Assembly (NCBI RefSeq): GCF_032917945.1 | Contig: NZ_CP136624.1 | Span: forward strand, 2,604,001-2,668,000 | Length of the DNA: 64,000 nt | From: Bradyrhizobium sp. sBnM-33 | Lineage (GTDB): Bacteria; Pseudomonadota; Alphaproteobacteria; Rhizobiales; Xanthobacteraceae | Direction: 5' to 3' | Shown here: piece by piece, positions 44,982-54,241 of the stretch | Position numbering within the stretch: position 1 is the stretch's first letter | Layout: each line of letters begins with the position of its first letter | Made by a program: the position numbers and the translations under genes | The notes under the pieces: model-generated | The model's database searches: none | What the model was told of the DNA's origin: nothing | What the model saw: the letters and a program-made list of their open reading frames with translations, nothing else

Positions 44982-47251
44982 GCGCACATACCCATCGCGT
45001 TGCCGGTCACCGCTTACCCCGACGGGATGGCGTCGGCAAGGTTACCGGAAAGCACGTCTATGCCGCAGATTTCAAGCTCTCCGGCATGCTCTACGGCAGG
45101 GTTCTGCGCAGTACGCGAGCGCACGCGCTGATCAAAAAGATCGATACGTCGCGAGCGGCTGCAATTGCGGGCGTACGGGGAATCATCACCTCGGCTGACA
45201 TTCCACAGATCCGTTACGGAACGGCAGTGCGCGATACAACTGTGTTCGCAACTGATCGCGCGCTGTTCATTGGACATGCAATAGCCGCCGTTGCTGCCAC
45301 CTCTCTCGAGATCGCCGAGCGCGCGCTTGCAGCCATTGAGGTCGAATACGAGGATTTGCCACCGCTGTTTGATCCGGAGGAGGCGCTCAAGAGCGATATC
45401 CGGATCCATCCGGATTGGGAAACTTACAAGGCGCTCCCGATCATTTCGAGAAACCGCAATATCGCAGGTCAAGCGCGCATTCGCGTCGGCGACGCCGAAG
45501 CGGCATTCGCAAAAGCCCATAAGGTCTACGAGCATCGTTTCTCAACCGCGTTGCAGCATCCCGGATATACAGAGCCACGGGTTGCGACCGCCGACTGGGA
45601 TGCGAATGGAATCGTGACCGTCTGGTGTAACACGCAATTGCCTTTCGATACGCAAACCACTTTGGCCGAGATCCTTGATCTGCCGGCCGCGCGTGTGCGG
45701 GTGACTGTGCCAGGCATTGGTGGCGGCTTCGGCGGGAAGCTAAGGATCGGCGTTGAGCACTTCGCAGCTCTCCTGGCGCGCAAGACCGCGCGCCCGGTCA
45801 AGGTGATGTCGACGAGCGAAGAAGAGCTCACAGCCGCGCTTCCCCGTCAGGCCTCCATCGTTCTGCTCAAGACCGCTGTCGACAAAGAAGGACATCTTCT
45901 CGCTCGAAGCGGCAGGATCATCGTGGATTGTGGCGCTTATGCAGGCTCAGGTCCGGGAACGGCTGCAATCGCGCTGCAGGTCATGGCAGGCCCTTACAAG
46001 ACCGGAGCACTCGCGTTCGAAAGCGTCGCTGTCTACACCAACAAGGTCCATTCGGGCTCGTTCCGCGCTCCTGCGGGGCCGATGGCAAATTTCGCGATGG
46101 AATGCCAGATCGACATGATCGCGAAGGATCTCGGATTGGATCCTCTCGAAATGCGCCTGCGGAACGTCGTCAAGGAGGGAGACCCAGGTCCTTCCGGCGA
46201 GATTCATAGGTCTGTGAGCATCGAGGAATGCCTGCGCAAGGCAGCCGATGCGATCGGCTGGCACGATCGCAATCCGGAGCCAGGACGCGGCAAGGGGATT
46301 GCCTGCAGCTGGTGGATGACAACCGGTGGCTCGTCCGGCGTCTATGTCAAGATTAACCCTGATGGAAGTGCGACGCTTGTGAGCGGCGCCGTCGAAATTG
46401 GCACCGGCGCCATCACGGGAGCTGCTCAAATCCTGGCCGAGGAGTTGTCCCTCGATCTAACCGACGTCAACGTGACGGGAGTCGACACCCAGGCCGCCCC
46501 GTTTGACTACGGCGCTCAAGGGAGCCGCACCACTTTCTCGGTCGGCAACGCTTGTCTTGCTGCTGCCGCCGAGCTGCGGCGCCAGATGTTCGAACTCGCA
46601 GCCGAGCAGCTCGAAGCCCCGATCGAGGATATGAAACTGCAAGACAAGCATGTGGTGGCCGGCAACAAGTCGATTTCGATTGCGGAATTGGCGCGCATCT
46701 CGCGTCTTGCCGGCGGCGGGCTCATCGCGCATGGCACGGCCATTTCGCCCGCGCCCGCTTATGATCCAACGCGTGTTCAGAACCATCCGCTACCCGTATG
46801 GAATACACCGAGTTACCATGCCCATGCCGTCGACCTGTCGGTCGATCAAGCAACCGGCAAAGTGACCATCAATCGCTATGTCGTGGCCCAGGACGTCGGA
46901 TATGCGATCAATCCGACCTATATCGAGGGCCAGATCGAGGGCGGAGTGGCGCAAGGTATCGGCCAGGCGCTGTCGGAAGAGATCGTTTATCAGGACGGTC
47001 GCGTCATGAATGCGAACCTGACCGATTACAAGATGCCGACAGCGATGGATGTCCCGGAGATCGAGAGCATCATCGTGGAATGCCGCTCCGCTGCCGGTCC
47101 TTACGGGGCCAAGGGCGTCGGCGAGCCACCCTGTATCGAGCCACCGGCTGCCATCGGAAATGCGATCGCAGCGGCGACCGGCTGTTGGCCGAATTCGCTG
47201 CCTATGACAGCGGAAAAGATTGCCGCCGCAATGCAGGTGCAACACTCATGA
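44978..47251 (+). CDS. molybdenum hydroxylase molybdopterin-binding large subunit (CoxL/XdhA type)
   Basis: The catalytic subunit, 757 residues, binding a molybdenum cofactor. It has the aldehyde oxidase a/b hammerhead start (LPRRDGVGKVTGKHVYAADF), the GIGGGFGGK cofactor loop and the C-terminal AKGVGEPP motif with the catalytic Glu. With the two genes before it, it forms a complete heterotrimer that hydroxylates a carbon next to a ring nitrogen, or an aldehyde. It lacks the CO dehydrogenase AYRCSFR loop, so it is not a CO dehydrogenase. It overlaps the MoaD-like gene by four bases. Confidence 0.92.
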   Translation: MSAHTHRVAGHRLPRRDGVGKVTGKHVYAADFKLSGMLYGRVLRSTRAHALIKKIDTSRAAAIAGVRGIITSADIPQIRYGTAVRDTTVFATDRALFIGHAIAAVAATSLEIAERALAAIEVEYEDLPPLFDPEEALKSDIRIHPDWETYKALPIISRNRNIAGQARIRVGDAEAAFAKAHKVYEHRFSTALQHPGYTEPRVATADWDANGIVTVWCNTQLPFDTQTTLAEILDLPAARVRVTVPGIGGGFGGKLRIGVEHFAALLARKTARPVKVMSTSEEELTAALPRQASIVLLKTAVDKEGHLLARSGRIIVDCGAYAGSGPGTAAIALQVMAGPYKTGALAFESVAVYTNKVHSGSFRAPAGPMANFAMECQIDMIAKDLGLDPLEMRLRNVVKEGDPGPSGEIHRSVSIEECLRKAADAIGWHDRNPEPGRGKGIACSWWMTTGGSSGVYVKINPDGSATLVSGAVEIGTGAITGAAQILAEELSLDLTDVNVTGVDTQAAPFDYGAQGSRTTFSVGNACLAAAAELRRQMFELAAEQLEAPIEDMKLQDKHVVAGNKSISIAELARISRLAGGGLIAHGTAISPAPAYDPTRVQNHPLPVWNTPSYHAHAVDLSVDQATGKVTINRYVVAQDVGYAINPTYIEGQIEGGVAQGIGQALSEEIVYQDGRVMNANLTDYKMPTAMDVPEIESIIVECRSAAGPYGAKGVGEPPCIEPPAAIGNAIAAATGCWPNSLPMTAEKIAAAMQVQHS

Positions 47252-47481
47252 TCCGCGTCGAGATCAATATGCATGGAAACCTCCGTCGGCTCTTGCCCGA
47301 CGGAATTGGATCCATTCAGCTTGACCTGCCCGACGGAACGACGGTTCTCAACGTGATCGACTCCTTGAGCGCCGAGCATGAGGTCTGGCTGGCGTCGATT
47401 GGTGACGTGGTGGTGCCGTTGTCCGCCGAAGTCGAAGACGGTGCCGAACTCAATTTCTTTCCCTATCTTGAGGGTGGCTAG
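47248..47481 (+). CDS. MoaD/ThiS-like sulfur carrier protein
   Basis: A 77-residue ubiquitin-fold protein ending in the Gly-Gly (YLEGG) needed for activation as thiocarboxylate. The ATG at 47248 overlaps the stop of the large subunit. Position in the operon suggests either a dedicated molybdopterin-synthase small subunit for the hydroxylase or a sulfur acceptor in the thiohydantoin-type chemistry. No E1-like activating enzyme gene is in the window. Confidence 0.78.
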   Translation: MIRVEINMHGNLRRLLPDGIGSIQLDLPDGTTVLNVIDSLSAEHEVWLASIGDVVVPLSAEVEDGAELNFFPYLEGG

Positions 47482-47679
47482 CATGAAATCCTTTCGTCCG
47501 GGAGGGGCTCAAAACTGTTGACCTGCCGGCGCGCTGGATTTGAAGAGCCTGTGCACGTGATGATGCGGCAGCCACTCACCTGTTGAGTGTTCGGTCTGGT
47601 GTGAATACCGTCCGGCACACTCAAGCAAAGCAAAGTTTCGCGGAAGAGTCATGCCGCAAGCAAAGAAGGTGCAATCCAC

Positions 47680-48342
47680 ATGTCGAACGCTAACCTTCCT
47701 ATTTTGTCAATCGTCGGCGGCACCGGCGATCTCGGGTCTGGCCTTGCCCGCAGCTGGAGTCGCGCCGGATACTCCGTCATTCTCGGATCCCGCTCAATTG
47801 AGCGCGCTCAGGAGGCAGTCTCGCTCCTGAAGTCGGAAGGGTTCGCCAATGTCAGCGGCGACACCAACGCTGCCGCAGCTGCGAAGAGCGACATCGTCGT
47901 CGTTGCGGTTCCTTTCTCCAACTATGAGGCAAGCCTGGGCGAGATCAAAGATCCTGCCAAGAGCAAGATTGTCGTCACCGCGGTAGTGCCCCTCGTGCCG
48001 CCAAAGGTATCCGTCGTTCATCTCCCGAGTGCTGGTTCAGCAGCCCTGATAGCGCAGTCGCTGCTTGATCCAAGCTCGCGCGTGGTCGGCGCCTTCCACA
48101 ATGTCGGCTCGCAGAAGCTTCATGCTGGCGGCAAGGCAGACTGCGATGTCCTGGTGTTCAGCGATGACGCCGATGCCCGCAACCAAGTGATCACGCTCGC
48201 GGACGCTGTGAGCAATCGTGGCGTCGATGGCGGTGTCCTCGCGAATTCGACCGCGGCCGAGGCTCTAACCTCCGTCCTGATCGCGATCAACCGCAAATAC
48301 AAAGTGAAAGGCGCCGGCATCTCGATCTCCGGCTTGACGTGA
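47680..48342 (+). CDS. npdG: NADPH-dependent F420 reductase (NpdG/Fno)
   Basis: Transfers hydride between NADP(H) and F420. The 220-residue protein starts with LSIVGGTGDLGSGLARSWSR, the dinucleotide motif of NpdG, and has VVAVPFSNYEAS and AFHNVGSQKLHAG. It lies between the F420-type oxidoreductase and the F420 biosynthesis genes and would keep F420 reduced for the LLM enzyme. It begins about 200 bases after the MoaD-like gene and may have its own promoter. Confidence 0.88.
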   Translation: MSNANLPILSIVGGTGDLGSGLARSWSRAGYSVILGSRSIERAQEAVSLLKSEGFANVSGDTNAAAAAKSDIVVVAVPFSNYEASLGEIKDPAKSKIVVTAVVPLVPPKVSVVHLPSAGSAALIAQSLLDPSSRVVGAFHNVGSQKLHAGGKADCDVLVFSDDADARNQVITLADAVSNRGVDGGVLANSTAAEALTSVLIAINRKYKVKGAGISISGLT

Positions 48343-48366
48343 ATGGAACAACGATAGGGGCTCTCG

Positions 48367-48876
48367 ATGCTCTCAGCCCTCGATTCTCTCGACCGTAAAA
48401 TTCTGCGCGAACTCATTCAAGATGCCCGAATAAGCCACTTGGCTCTCTCCGAACGGGTCGGACTGTCAGCGACCGCCTGTGCGAGGCGCGTACTGCAAAT
48501 GGAGAAAGCCGGCATCATCAAGGGTTACGCGGCAAACATCGATGTCAATGCGCTTGGCTTCCCACTGACAGTGATCGTTCACATCACACTTGATCGCCAA
48601 AACGAGGATGCACTCGCACGCTTTGAGACTGAAATCCACAAGTGCCCCGACGTAATCTCGTGCCACCTTATGTCCGGTGCGGACGACTATCAGGTTCAAG
48701 TGCTGGCATGTGGCATGGAGGACTACGAACGTATCCATAAGCAGCACCTATCGCGGTTGCCAGGCGTCGCGAGACTGCAATCCAGCTTTGCAATGCGCAC
48801 CATAGTGAAGCGATCCATCTCTCCTGCTGCGCTCATAATGATTAGACCGACTGGGACGCAGCGTAGAGGCAAGTGA
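48367..48876 (+). CDS. Lrp/AsnC-family transcriptional regulator
   Basis: A 169-residue regulator with an N-terminal helix-turn-helix (LDRKILRELIQDARISHLAL to LQMEKAGIIKGY) and a C-terminal RAM ligand-binding domain (VIVHITLDRQ, YQVQVLACGMEDYE). It is 24 bases downstream of npdG. It could regulate npdG and the divergently spaced cof operon 250 bases further on, in response to an amino acid-like end product. Confidence 0.88.
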   Translation: MLSALDSLDRKILRELIQDARISHLALSERVGLSATACARRVLQMEKAGIIKGYAANIDVNALGFPLTVIVHITLDRQNEDALARFETEIHKCPDVISCHLMSGADDYQVQVLACGMEDYERIHKQHLSRLPGVARLQSSFAMRTIVKRSISPAALIMIRPTGTQRRGK

Positions 48877-49126
48877 CCAACTTGGGTTAGCGGCTGTGTA
48901 TGAGGCAAGCGCGAAGAGGTTCATCGGCACTCCTTCAGGACGATCGCATCGAGAGAGCGTATCTGGCAGTTGAGCACTTACAAGCTGCCCACGGAGAAGA
49001 AGATGGAATATAGCGGATTCGCAGTGACTGGGGCACGTCGGCGGACACCATTTTAAAGGCGAGATGCACATGTGCGAGAATTAATAATCGGGAAGTGGGC
49101 AGCCGCGAAGGGAGAAAGGCCTCACG

Positions 49127-49891
49127 ATGACTAGGAGCATCACTTATACCGCCCTTCGTGGGATCCCTATGGTGAGGCCGGACGACGATCTGGTGTCTAT
49201 CATTGCGGATGGCGTTACTAGCGCTGGCATCGAGGTCGCCTCGGGTGACATTTTCGTGGTTGCACAAAAAATCGTCTCGAAGGCGGAAAATAGGTACGTT
49301 GATCTCGATGACGTGAGCCCTTCCGCACGGGCATTGGAACTCGCAAAAACGGTTGGAAAGGACCCGCGGCACATCGAGGTGGTGCTCTCGGAGTCAAGCG
49401 AGGTCATCCGCTCCAGGCAGAACGTGATCATCGTTGCTCACCGCCTTGGGTTCGTGATGGCGAATGCCGGGATCGATCAATCCAATATCGATCAAGGTCA
49501 CAGTCATCGCGTGCTGCTGCTGCCAAAAGATCCGGATGACAGTTGCGAGCGCTTGAAGTCCGGGCTCGATCAACGTTTCGGCGTTAATGTCGCAGTGGTC
49601 ATGAACGACAGCTTCGGTCGCCCTTGGCGCAACGGTGTTGTTGGGGTGGCAATCGGATGTGCAGGGCTGCCTGCGCTTCAGAATATGATTGGGGAGCCCG
49701 ATTTGTTCGGACGGCCCATGCAGGTGACGGAGATCGCCGTGGCTGATGAACTGGCAGCGGCCGCGTCGTTGGTGATGGGACAGGCAGCCGAGGGACAACC
49801 GATCGTCCACGTCCGCGGACTGTCATGTCAGGCGCCGGCAAAGCCTGCCTCGATTCTTGTCCGTCCGAAGGAGCAGGATCTTTTCAGATGA
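49127..49891 (+). CDS. cofE: coenzyme F420-0:L-glutamate ligase (CofE)
   Basis: Adds glutamate residues to F420-0 using GTP. The 254-residue protein has the typical segments [41 protein letters not shown] and [14 protein letters not shown]. It is the stand-alone CofE type, without the nitroreductase-like extension of actinobacterial FbiB. It is the first gene of a four-gene F420 operon and overlaps cofD by four bases. Confidence 0.92.
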   Translation: MTRSITYTALRGIPMVRPDDDLVSIIADGVTSAGIEVASGDIFVVAQKIVSKAENRYVDLDDVSPSARALELAKTVGKDPRHIEVVLSESSEVIRSRQNVIIVAHRLGFVMANAGIDQSNIDQGHSHRVLLLPKDPDDSCERLKSGLDQRFGVNVAVVMNDSFGRPWRNGVVGVAIGCAGLPALQNMIGEPDLFGRPMQVTEIAVADELAAAASLVMGQAAEGQPIVHVRGLSCQAPAKPASILVRPKEQDLFR

Positions 49892-50895
49892 AGGGACCTT
49901 CTCATCTGTCTGATGAGGGCCGTGTGGTGGCCCTCTGCGGGGGAGTCGGAGGAGCAAAACTTGCTCTCGGCTTGCAGCACCTCCTCGGAGAACGTCTGAC
50001 CGTTGTCGTAAATGTCGCGGATGATTTCGAGCATCTCGGGCTACATATCTCCCCGGATCTGGATACAGTGCTTTATACGCTCGGTGGTTTGAGCGACCAG
50101 CAACGTGGTTGGGGTCGATCCGATGAGACCTGGAACTTCATGGAGGCTTTGAAGGAAATCGGCGGGCAGACCTGGTTCTCCCTTGGCGATCGCGACATGG
50201 CCATGCATGTGGAGCGAACCCGCCGGCGGCTAAGCGGTGAAACTCTCACAGCCATTGCGATCGATATTGCACGCCGCTTCGGCATTCGTTCAAACGTGCT
50301 GCCCATTACCAACGACAAGCTTTCCACCATCGTTGTAAGTACGGAAGGTGAACTCGAATTCCAACGCTATTTTGTTGGGCGGCGCTGCGAGCCGGCGGTC
50401 AAGCAGATCCGATTCAGTGGGGCGGAAAGTGCCTGCCTCACACAAGAGGTGCTTCAGGCTCTTGACGCTGATGATCTCCGCCTCATCGTCCTATGTCCGT
50501 CCAACCCCTATCTGAGCATCGATCCGATGCTGGCTGTTCCAGGAACGACGGAAAAATTGCGAGCGGCCCGTGTTCCTGTCATCGCCATTTCCCCGATCAT
50601 AGGGGGCCAAGCCATCAAAGGGCCGACACGAAAGATCATAGACGAGCTCGGCCTTGAGGCCACAAACCGAGAGATTGCAAGACATTACGCCGGGCTGATC
50701 GATGGCTTGATCATAGACACGACGGATGCCGAAGGGGCTGCCGACCTGGGCATCGACGTGCATCTGGCACCAACATTGATGACTGAATTGCAATCAAAAA
50801 TCGCCCTCGCGGAGCACGCGCTTATGTTCGGCAATAGCCTTCGAACAAAGCGCAAGGGACAGGAAAAAGGACCCTTGAGCGGAGGTGTATCGTGA
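49888..50895 (+). CDS. cofD: 2-phospho-L-lactate (or related) transferase (CofD/FbiA)
   Basis: Transfers the phospholactyl-type moiety to the deazaflavin FO to give F420-0 or its dehydro form. It has 335 residues from the ATG at 49888, which overlaps the cofE stop. The start VVALCGGVGGAKLALGLQHL, then NVADDFEHLGLHISPDLDTV and ITNDKLSTIV, is diagnostic. Whether the natural donor derives from phospholactate, phosphoenolpyruvate or 3-phosphoglycerate cannot be read here. Confidence 0.93.
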   Translation: MKGPSHLSDEGRVVALCGGVGGAKLALGLQHLLGERLTVVVNVADDFEHLGLHISPDLDTVLYTLGGLSDQQRGWGRSDETWNFMEALKEIGGQTWFSLGDRDMAMHVERTRRRLSGETLTAIAIDIARRFGIRSNVLPITNDKLSTIVVSTEGELEFQRYFVGRRCEPAVKQIRFSGAESACLTQEVLQALDADDLRLIVLCPSNPYLSIDPMLAVPGTTEKLRAARVPVIAISPIIGGQAIKGPTRKIIDELGLEATNREIARHYAGLIDGLIIDTTDAEGAADLGIDVHLAPTLMTELQSKIALAEHALMFGNSLRTKRKGQEKGPLSGGVS

Positions 50896-51656
50896 CCAGC
50901 CCTGATGCATGGGTAATTGTCCCGGCTAAGATGTTCTTGCGCGCAAAGCAGCGGCTCTCATCATTTTTGACCGCATCCGAGCGCGCCACATTGGCGCGTA
51001 CCATGCTGACCGATGTTCTTGAGGCAGCATGCAGCGCGCCGACGTCGAAGAAAGTCGCTGTTGTCACCAGTGCAGACGATGTCGCGCGAGAAGCAGCTCG
51101 CTTAGGTGCTGTTGTCATTGATGACGGCGGCGCGAACGGAACGAACGAGGCAATCGCGGCAGGTCTCGCAGGGGTCGAAAAGAGGGGAGGCCGGCTTGTC
51201 GTCGCTCTGCCGAGCGATGTGCCCGCGATCATGAGCGAAGATATTTCAACGCTGCTTCAGGCCGCGGAGCGCAACCGTGTAGTGATCGTGCCGGCGCCAC
51301 GCGATGGCGGCACGAACGCCGTTGCGTTCACCTTGGCGCGGCCATTGCAGCCGTGTTTCGGCCCCGACAGCTTTGCCCGCCACATCGCCGCAGCCGATCG
51401 CCTCGGCATCGACCCCATCGTGTGCCGCAATGCAAGAATTGGGCTTGATCTCGACAGTCCCGCCGATCTCTTTGATTTTCTTGACCTGAGCACGTTGACC
51501 GCGACGGACCGCTATTTACGTTCCATCAATCTGAGGGAACGGCGACGTGGCGGAGGTGCTGGACACAGCCGCCCGATCGTTGATGCGGGCGCCGGAAATG
51601 AGTTCGACGTTGGTTGCGCAAATGAGGGAAGCTCCGTTGTAATTCGCGGAGCGTGA
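50892..51656 (+). CDS. cofC: 2-phospho-L-lactate guanylyltransferase (CofC/FbiD)
   Basis: Activates the three-carbon phosphoacid with GTP for CofD. It is a nucleotidyltransferase of about 254 residues with VIVPAKMFLRAKQRLSSFL, LPSDVPAI and RDGGTNAVAF. The GTG at 50892 overlaps the cofD stop (GTGA). The last 35 or so residues after LDLSTL are not typical of the family and may be a poorly conserved tail. Confidence 0.88.
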   Translation: MTSPDAWVIVPAKMFLRAKQRLSSFLTASERATLARTMLTDVLEAACSAPTSKKVAVVTSADDVAREAARLGAVVIDDGGANGTNEAIAAGLAGVEKRGGRLVVALPSDVPAIMSEDISTLLQAAERNRVVIVPAPRDGGTNAVAFTLARPLQPCFGPDSFARHIAAADRLGIDPIVCRNARIGLDLDSPADLFDFLDLSTLTATDRYLRSINLRERRRGGGAGHSRPIVDAGAGNEFDVGCANEGSSVVIRGA

Positions 51657-51668
51657 GGAGTTCTGAAA

Positions 51669-54131
51669 ATGGTGGATCGGATGCTTCTGGACACGCTAAG
51701 GCGAAGCGAAATTTCCGCTTCCGAGGTCCTATCTCTGGTCAGCGACGTATCTCTTTCCGATCTCATGGCGATGGCGGCATCGAGGCGGGATGAGGCCCAC
51801 GGCAGAAAGATCTCCTACTCGCGAAAGGTCTTCATTCCGCTTACGCAGCTATGCCGGGATGTCTGCCACTACTGCACATTTGCCCATGCCCCCCAAAGAG
51901 GGCAGCGCGCCTACCTCACTATCGGTGAGGTGCTCGCGATCGCGCGTGCCGGTCGTGAGGCCGGATGCAAAGAGGCGCTATTTACGCTGGGTGATAAGCC
52001 TGAGCTGCGCTACGGCCAAGCCCAGCGTGAGCTGCACGAAATGGGCTTTACATCGACCCTCGCTTACCTCCAAGAAGCCGCGCGCGCGGTTTTCTGCGAG
52101 ACAGGCCTATTGCCGCATCTCAATCCAGGCTTGATGGAGGCCGATGATATCGCAAACTTGCGCAAGGTCTCCATCTCGCAAGGGATTATGCTCGAGAGCG
52201 CCTCCGCACGGCTGTGCGAGCCCGGGGGATCGCATTTCGGTTCACCTGACAAGGATCCAGCAAGGCGGCTGCAGACGATTGACCTCGCTGGCCAGCTCTC
52301 TGTCCCCTTCACGACCGGACTGCTGGTCGGTATCGGCGAGACGCCGCTTGAGCGCATCTCGTCGCTGCTAGCATTGCGCAATCTGGACGAACGCCACGGA
52401 CACATTCAGGAAATCATTATCCAGAACTTCAAGCCGAAGCCGAATACGCGGATGAGACATGCGCCGGCGCCGACACTGGAAGAGCATCTGTGGACCCTTG
52501 CATTGGCGCGCTTGCTGTTCCGGCCCGATATGAACATCCAGGCGCCGCCCAATCTCAGCCCTGGCGTACTGGACATGATCTTGGCCGCTGGCATCAATGA
52601 CTGGGGCGGCGTGTCCCCGGTCACGCCGGACCATGTCAATCCCGAGGCGCCTTGGCCGCATCTCGCGCGACTTGCCGAGGCCACCGCCGAATGCGGCAAG
52701 AAGCTCGTCGAACGTCTCGCGGTTTATCCAGCCTATGCGCGTCAGTATGCACGCTGGACCGACACATCGCTGCAGAAAAGCCTGCTAGGTCTTATCGACG
52801 GAAGAGGGTGGCCGCGTTCGGACGAATGGTGCCCTGGAACGAGGGGCGATCCGCCTGCCGATGACCTTGTGATGCTGCGTGAAGAGGCCAACTTGCCCGC
52901 GCTCTTGAGCGGCAGCGTAGGTAGAATTGTCGCAAAGGCTCAATCTGGGATACGGCTCGAAGAAGCAGAGATCGTGTCGCTGTTCGAGGCCGAGGAGCGC
53001 GATTTCATAGCCGTATGCCGCGCCGCAGATGAGCTGCGCCGCTCCGTCAATGGCGACACCGTCAGCTATGTCGTCAACCGGAACATCAACTACACCAACA
53101 TCTGTTACTTCAGGTGCCAGTTCTGCGCGTTCTCGAAAGGAAAGCTCGCCGAGAATTTGCGCGGGCGGCCTTACGATATCGCGATGGATGAGATCGGGCG
53201 GCGCGCCCGCGAAGCCTGGGAGCGCGGCGCGACCGAGGTTTGCATGCAGGGCGGCATTCATCCCTCCTACACCGGCGCGAAGTATCTTGAGATCTGCCGG
53301 ACCGTAAAGCAGTTCACGCCTGAGATGCATATACATGCTTTCTCCCCGCTCGAGGTGTTCCAAGGCGCCAGGACGCTCGGAATTTCGGTCGATGAGTTTC
53401 TGCGGGAGTTGAAGAAAGCCGGGCTTGGCACATTGCCCGGGACGGCCGCGGAAATCCTCGACGACGAAGTCCGCGCCATTCTGTGTCCCGACAAGATCAA
53501 CACGGCGCAGTGGCTGCAGATCATGGGAGCGGCCCATAGAGCGGGATTGCGCAGCACCGCAACCATCATGTTCGGCCATGTTGATCGTTACGAGCATTGG
53601 GCAAAGCATCTCTTGCGCATCCGGGATCTTCAGGCCGAGACCGGCGGCTTCACCGAATTCGTCCCACTGCCGTTCGTCCATATGGAAGCCCCGATCTATT
53701 TGAAGGGGCGCTCGCGTAAAGGGCCGACGTTTCGCGAAGTCGTTCTCATGCACGCGATCGGACGGCTCGTATTCCACTCGAGGATCTCCAACATTCAGAC
53801 GTCGTGGGTGAAGCTCGGGCAAAAAGGCATTCGTGCCTGCCTTGAAGCTGGCGTGAACGATCTCGGCGGCACGCTGATGGATGAAACGATCTCGCGCTCA
53901 GCCGGTGCCCAGCACGGCCACGAGATGGCTCCGAAGCAAATGGAAGATCTTATACGCGAAATGGCACGCCTGCCGTGCCAACGTACGACGGTCTATGGCG
54001 ATGTTACGCATGATCGCTATCTAGCGTCGCAGAACCCGCCAGCGCTAAAGCCGATTGTTACTGGACTAGACGACCGCCGCGATAGGGCAGACGTGCCAGA
54101 GCCCCGTGCCACCGCTTTTGACATGACCTAG
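51669..54131 (+). CDS. fbiC: bifunctional FO synthase (FbiC, fused CofG-CofH)
   Basis: Makes the deazaflavin chromophore FO from tyrosine and the riboflavin precursor 5-amino-6-ribitylaminouracil. The 820 residues contain two radical-SAM halves. CofG has CRDVCHYC (Cys62, 66, 69) and CofH has CYFRCQFC (Cys479, 483, 486), both with intact C-x3-C-x2-C. The fused form is usual in actinobacteria and in F420-producing proteobacteria. It is the last gene of the cofE-cofD-cofC-fbiC operon, 12 bases after cofC. Confidence 0.95.
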   Translation: MVDRMLLDTLRRSEISASEVLSLVSDVSLSDLMAMAASRRDEAHGRKISYSRKVFIPLTQLCRDVCHYCTFAHAPQRGQRAYLTIGEVLAIARAGREAGCKEALFTLGDKPELRYGQAQRELHEMGFTSTLAYLQEAARAVFCETGLLPHLNPGLMEADDIANLRKVSISQGIMLESASARLCEPGGSHFGSPDKDPARRLQTIDLAGQLSVPFTTGLLVGIGETPLERISSLLALRNLDERHGHIQEIIIQNFKPKPNTRMRHAPAPTLEEHLWTLALARLLFRPDMNIQAPPNLSPGVLDMILAAGINDWGGVSPVTPDHVNPEAPWPHLARLAEATAECGKKLVERLAVYPAYARQYARWTDTSLQKSLLGLIDGRGWPRSDEWCPGTRGDPPADDLVMLREEANLPALLSGSVGRIVAKAQSGIRLEEAEIVSLFEAEERDFIAVCRAADELRRSVNGDTVSYVVNRNINYTNICYFRCQFCAFSKGKLAENLRGRPYDIAMDEIGRRAREAWERGATEVCMQGGIHPSYTGAKYLEICRTVKQFTPEMHIHAFSPLEVFQGARTLGISVDEFLRELKKAGLGTLPGTAAEILDDEVRAILCPDKINTAQWLQIMGAAHRAGLRSTATIMFGHVDRYEHWAKHLLRIRDLQAETGGFTEFVPLPFVHMEAPIYLKGRSRKGPTFREVVLMHAIGRLVFHSRISNIQTSWVKLGQKGIRACLEAGVNDLGGTLMDETISRSAGAQHGHEMAPKQMEDLIREMARLPCQRTTVYGDVTHDRYLASQNPPALKPIVTGLDDRRDRADVPEPRATAFDMT

Positions 54132-54206
54132 CGGAGCGGGGGCGTTCGCGCGCCCCTTGGGCAACGCCCGGAATGCCTCTCCCAGCGCTTGACGCCTATT
54201 TCGATT

Positions 54207-54221
54207 TGTGATCACATATCT
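54207..54221. promoter_or_regulatory. GntR-type operator, site 1
   Basis: TGTGATCACATATCT. The first ten bases are a perfect palindrome. The same 15 bases occur at 57331 and 62462, both just upstream of GntR genes. This copy precedes the NTF2-hydrolase gene group, so these genes are probably regulated by one or both GntR proteins. Confidence 0.7.
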
Positions 54222-54241
54222 AAGATTTGGAGGAGCCGGGA

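Noticed and set aside
44978..47251. Possible CO dehydrogenase large subunit
   Set aside because: The active-site loop AYRCSFR of true CO dehydrogenases is absent; the neighbourhood fits a heterocycle or aldehyde hydroxylase better.
52785..53822. Minus-strand open frame (345 codons) within fbiC
   Set aside because: Antisense shadow; fbiC has both radical-SAM motifs and normal length.
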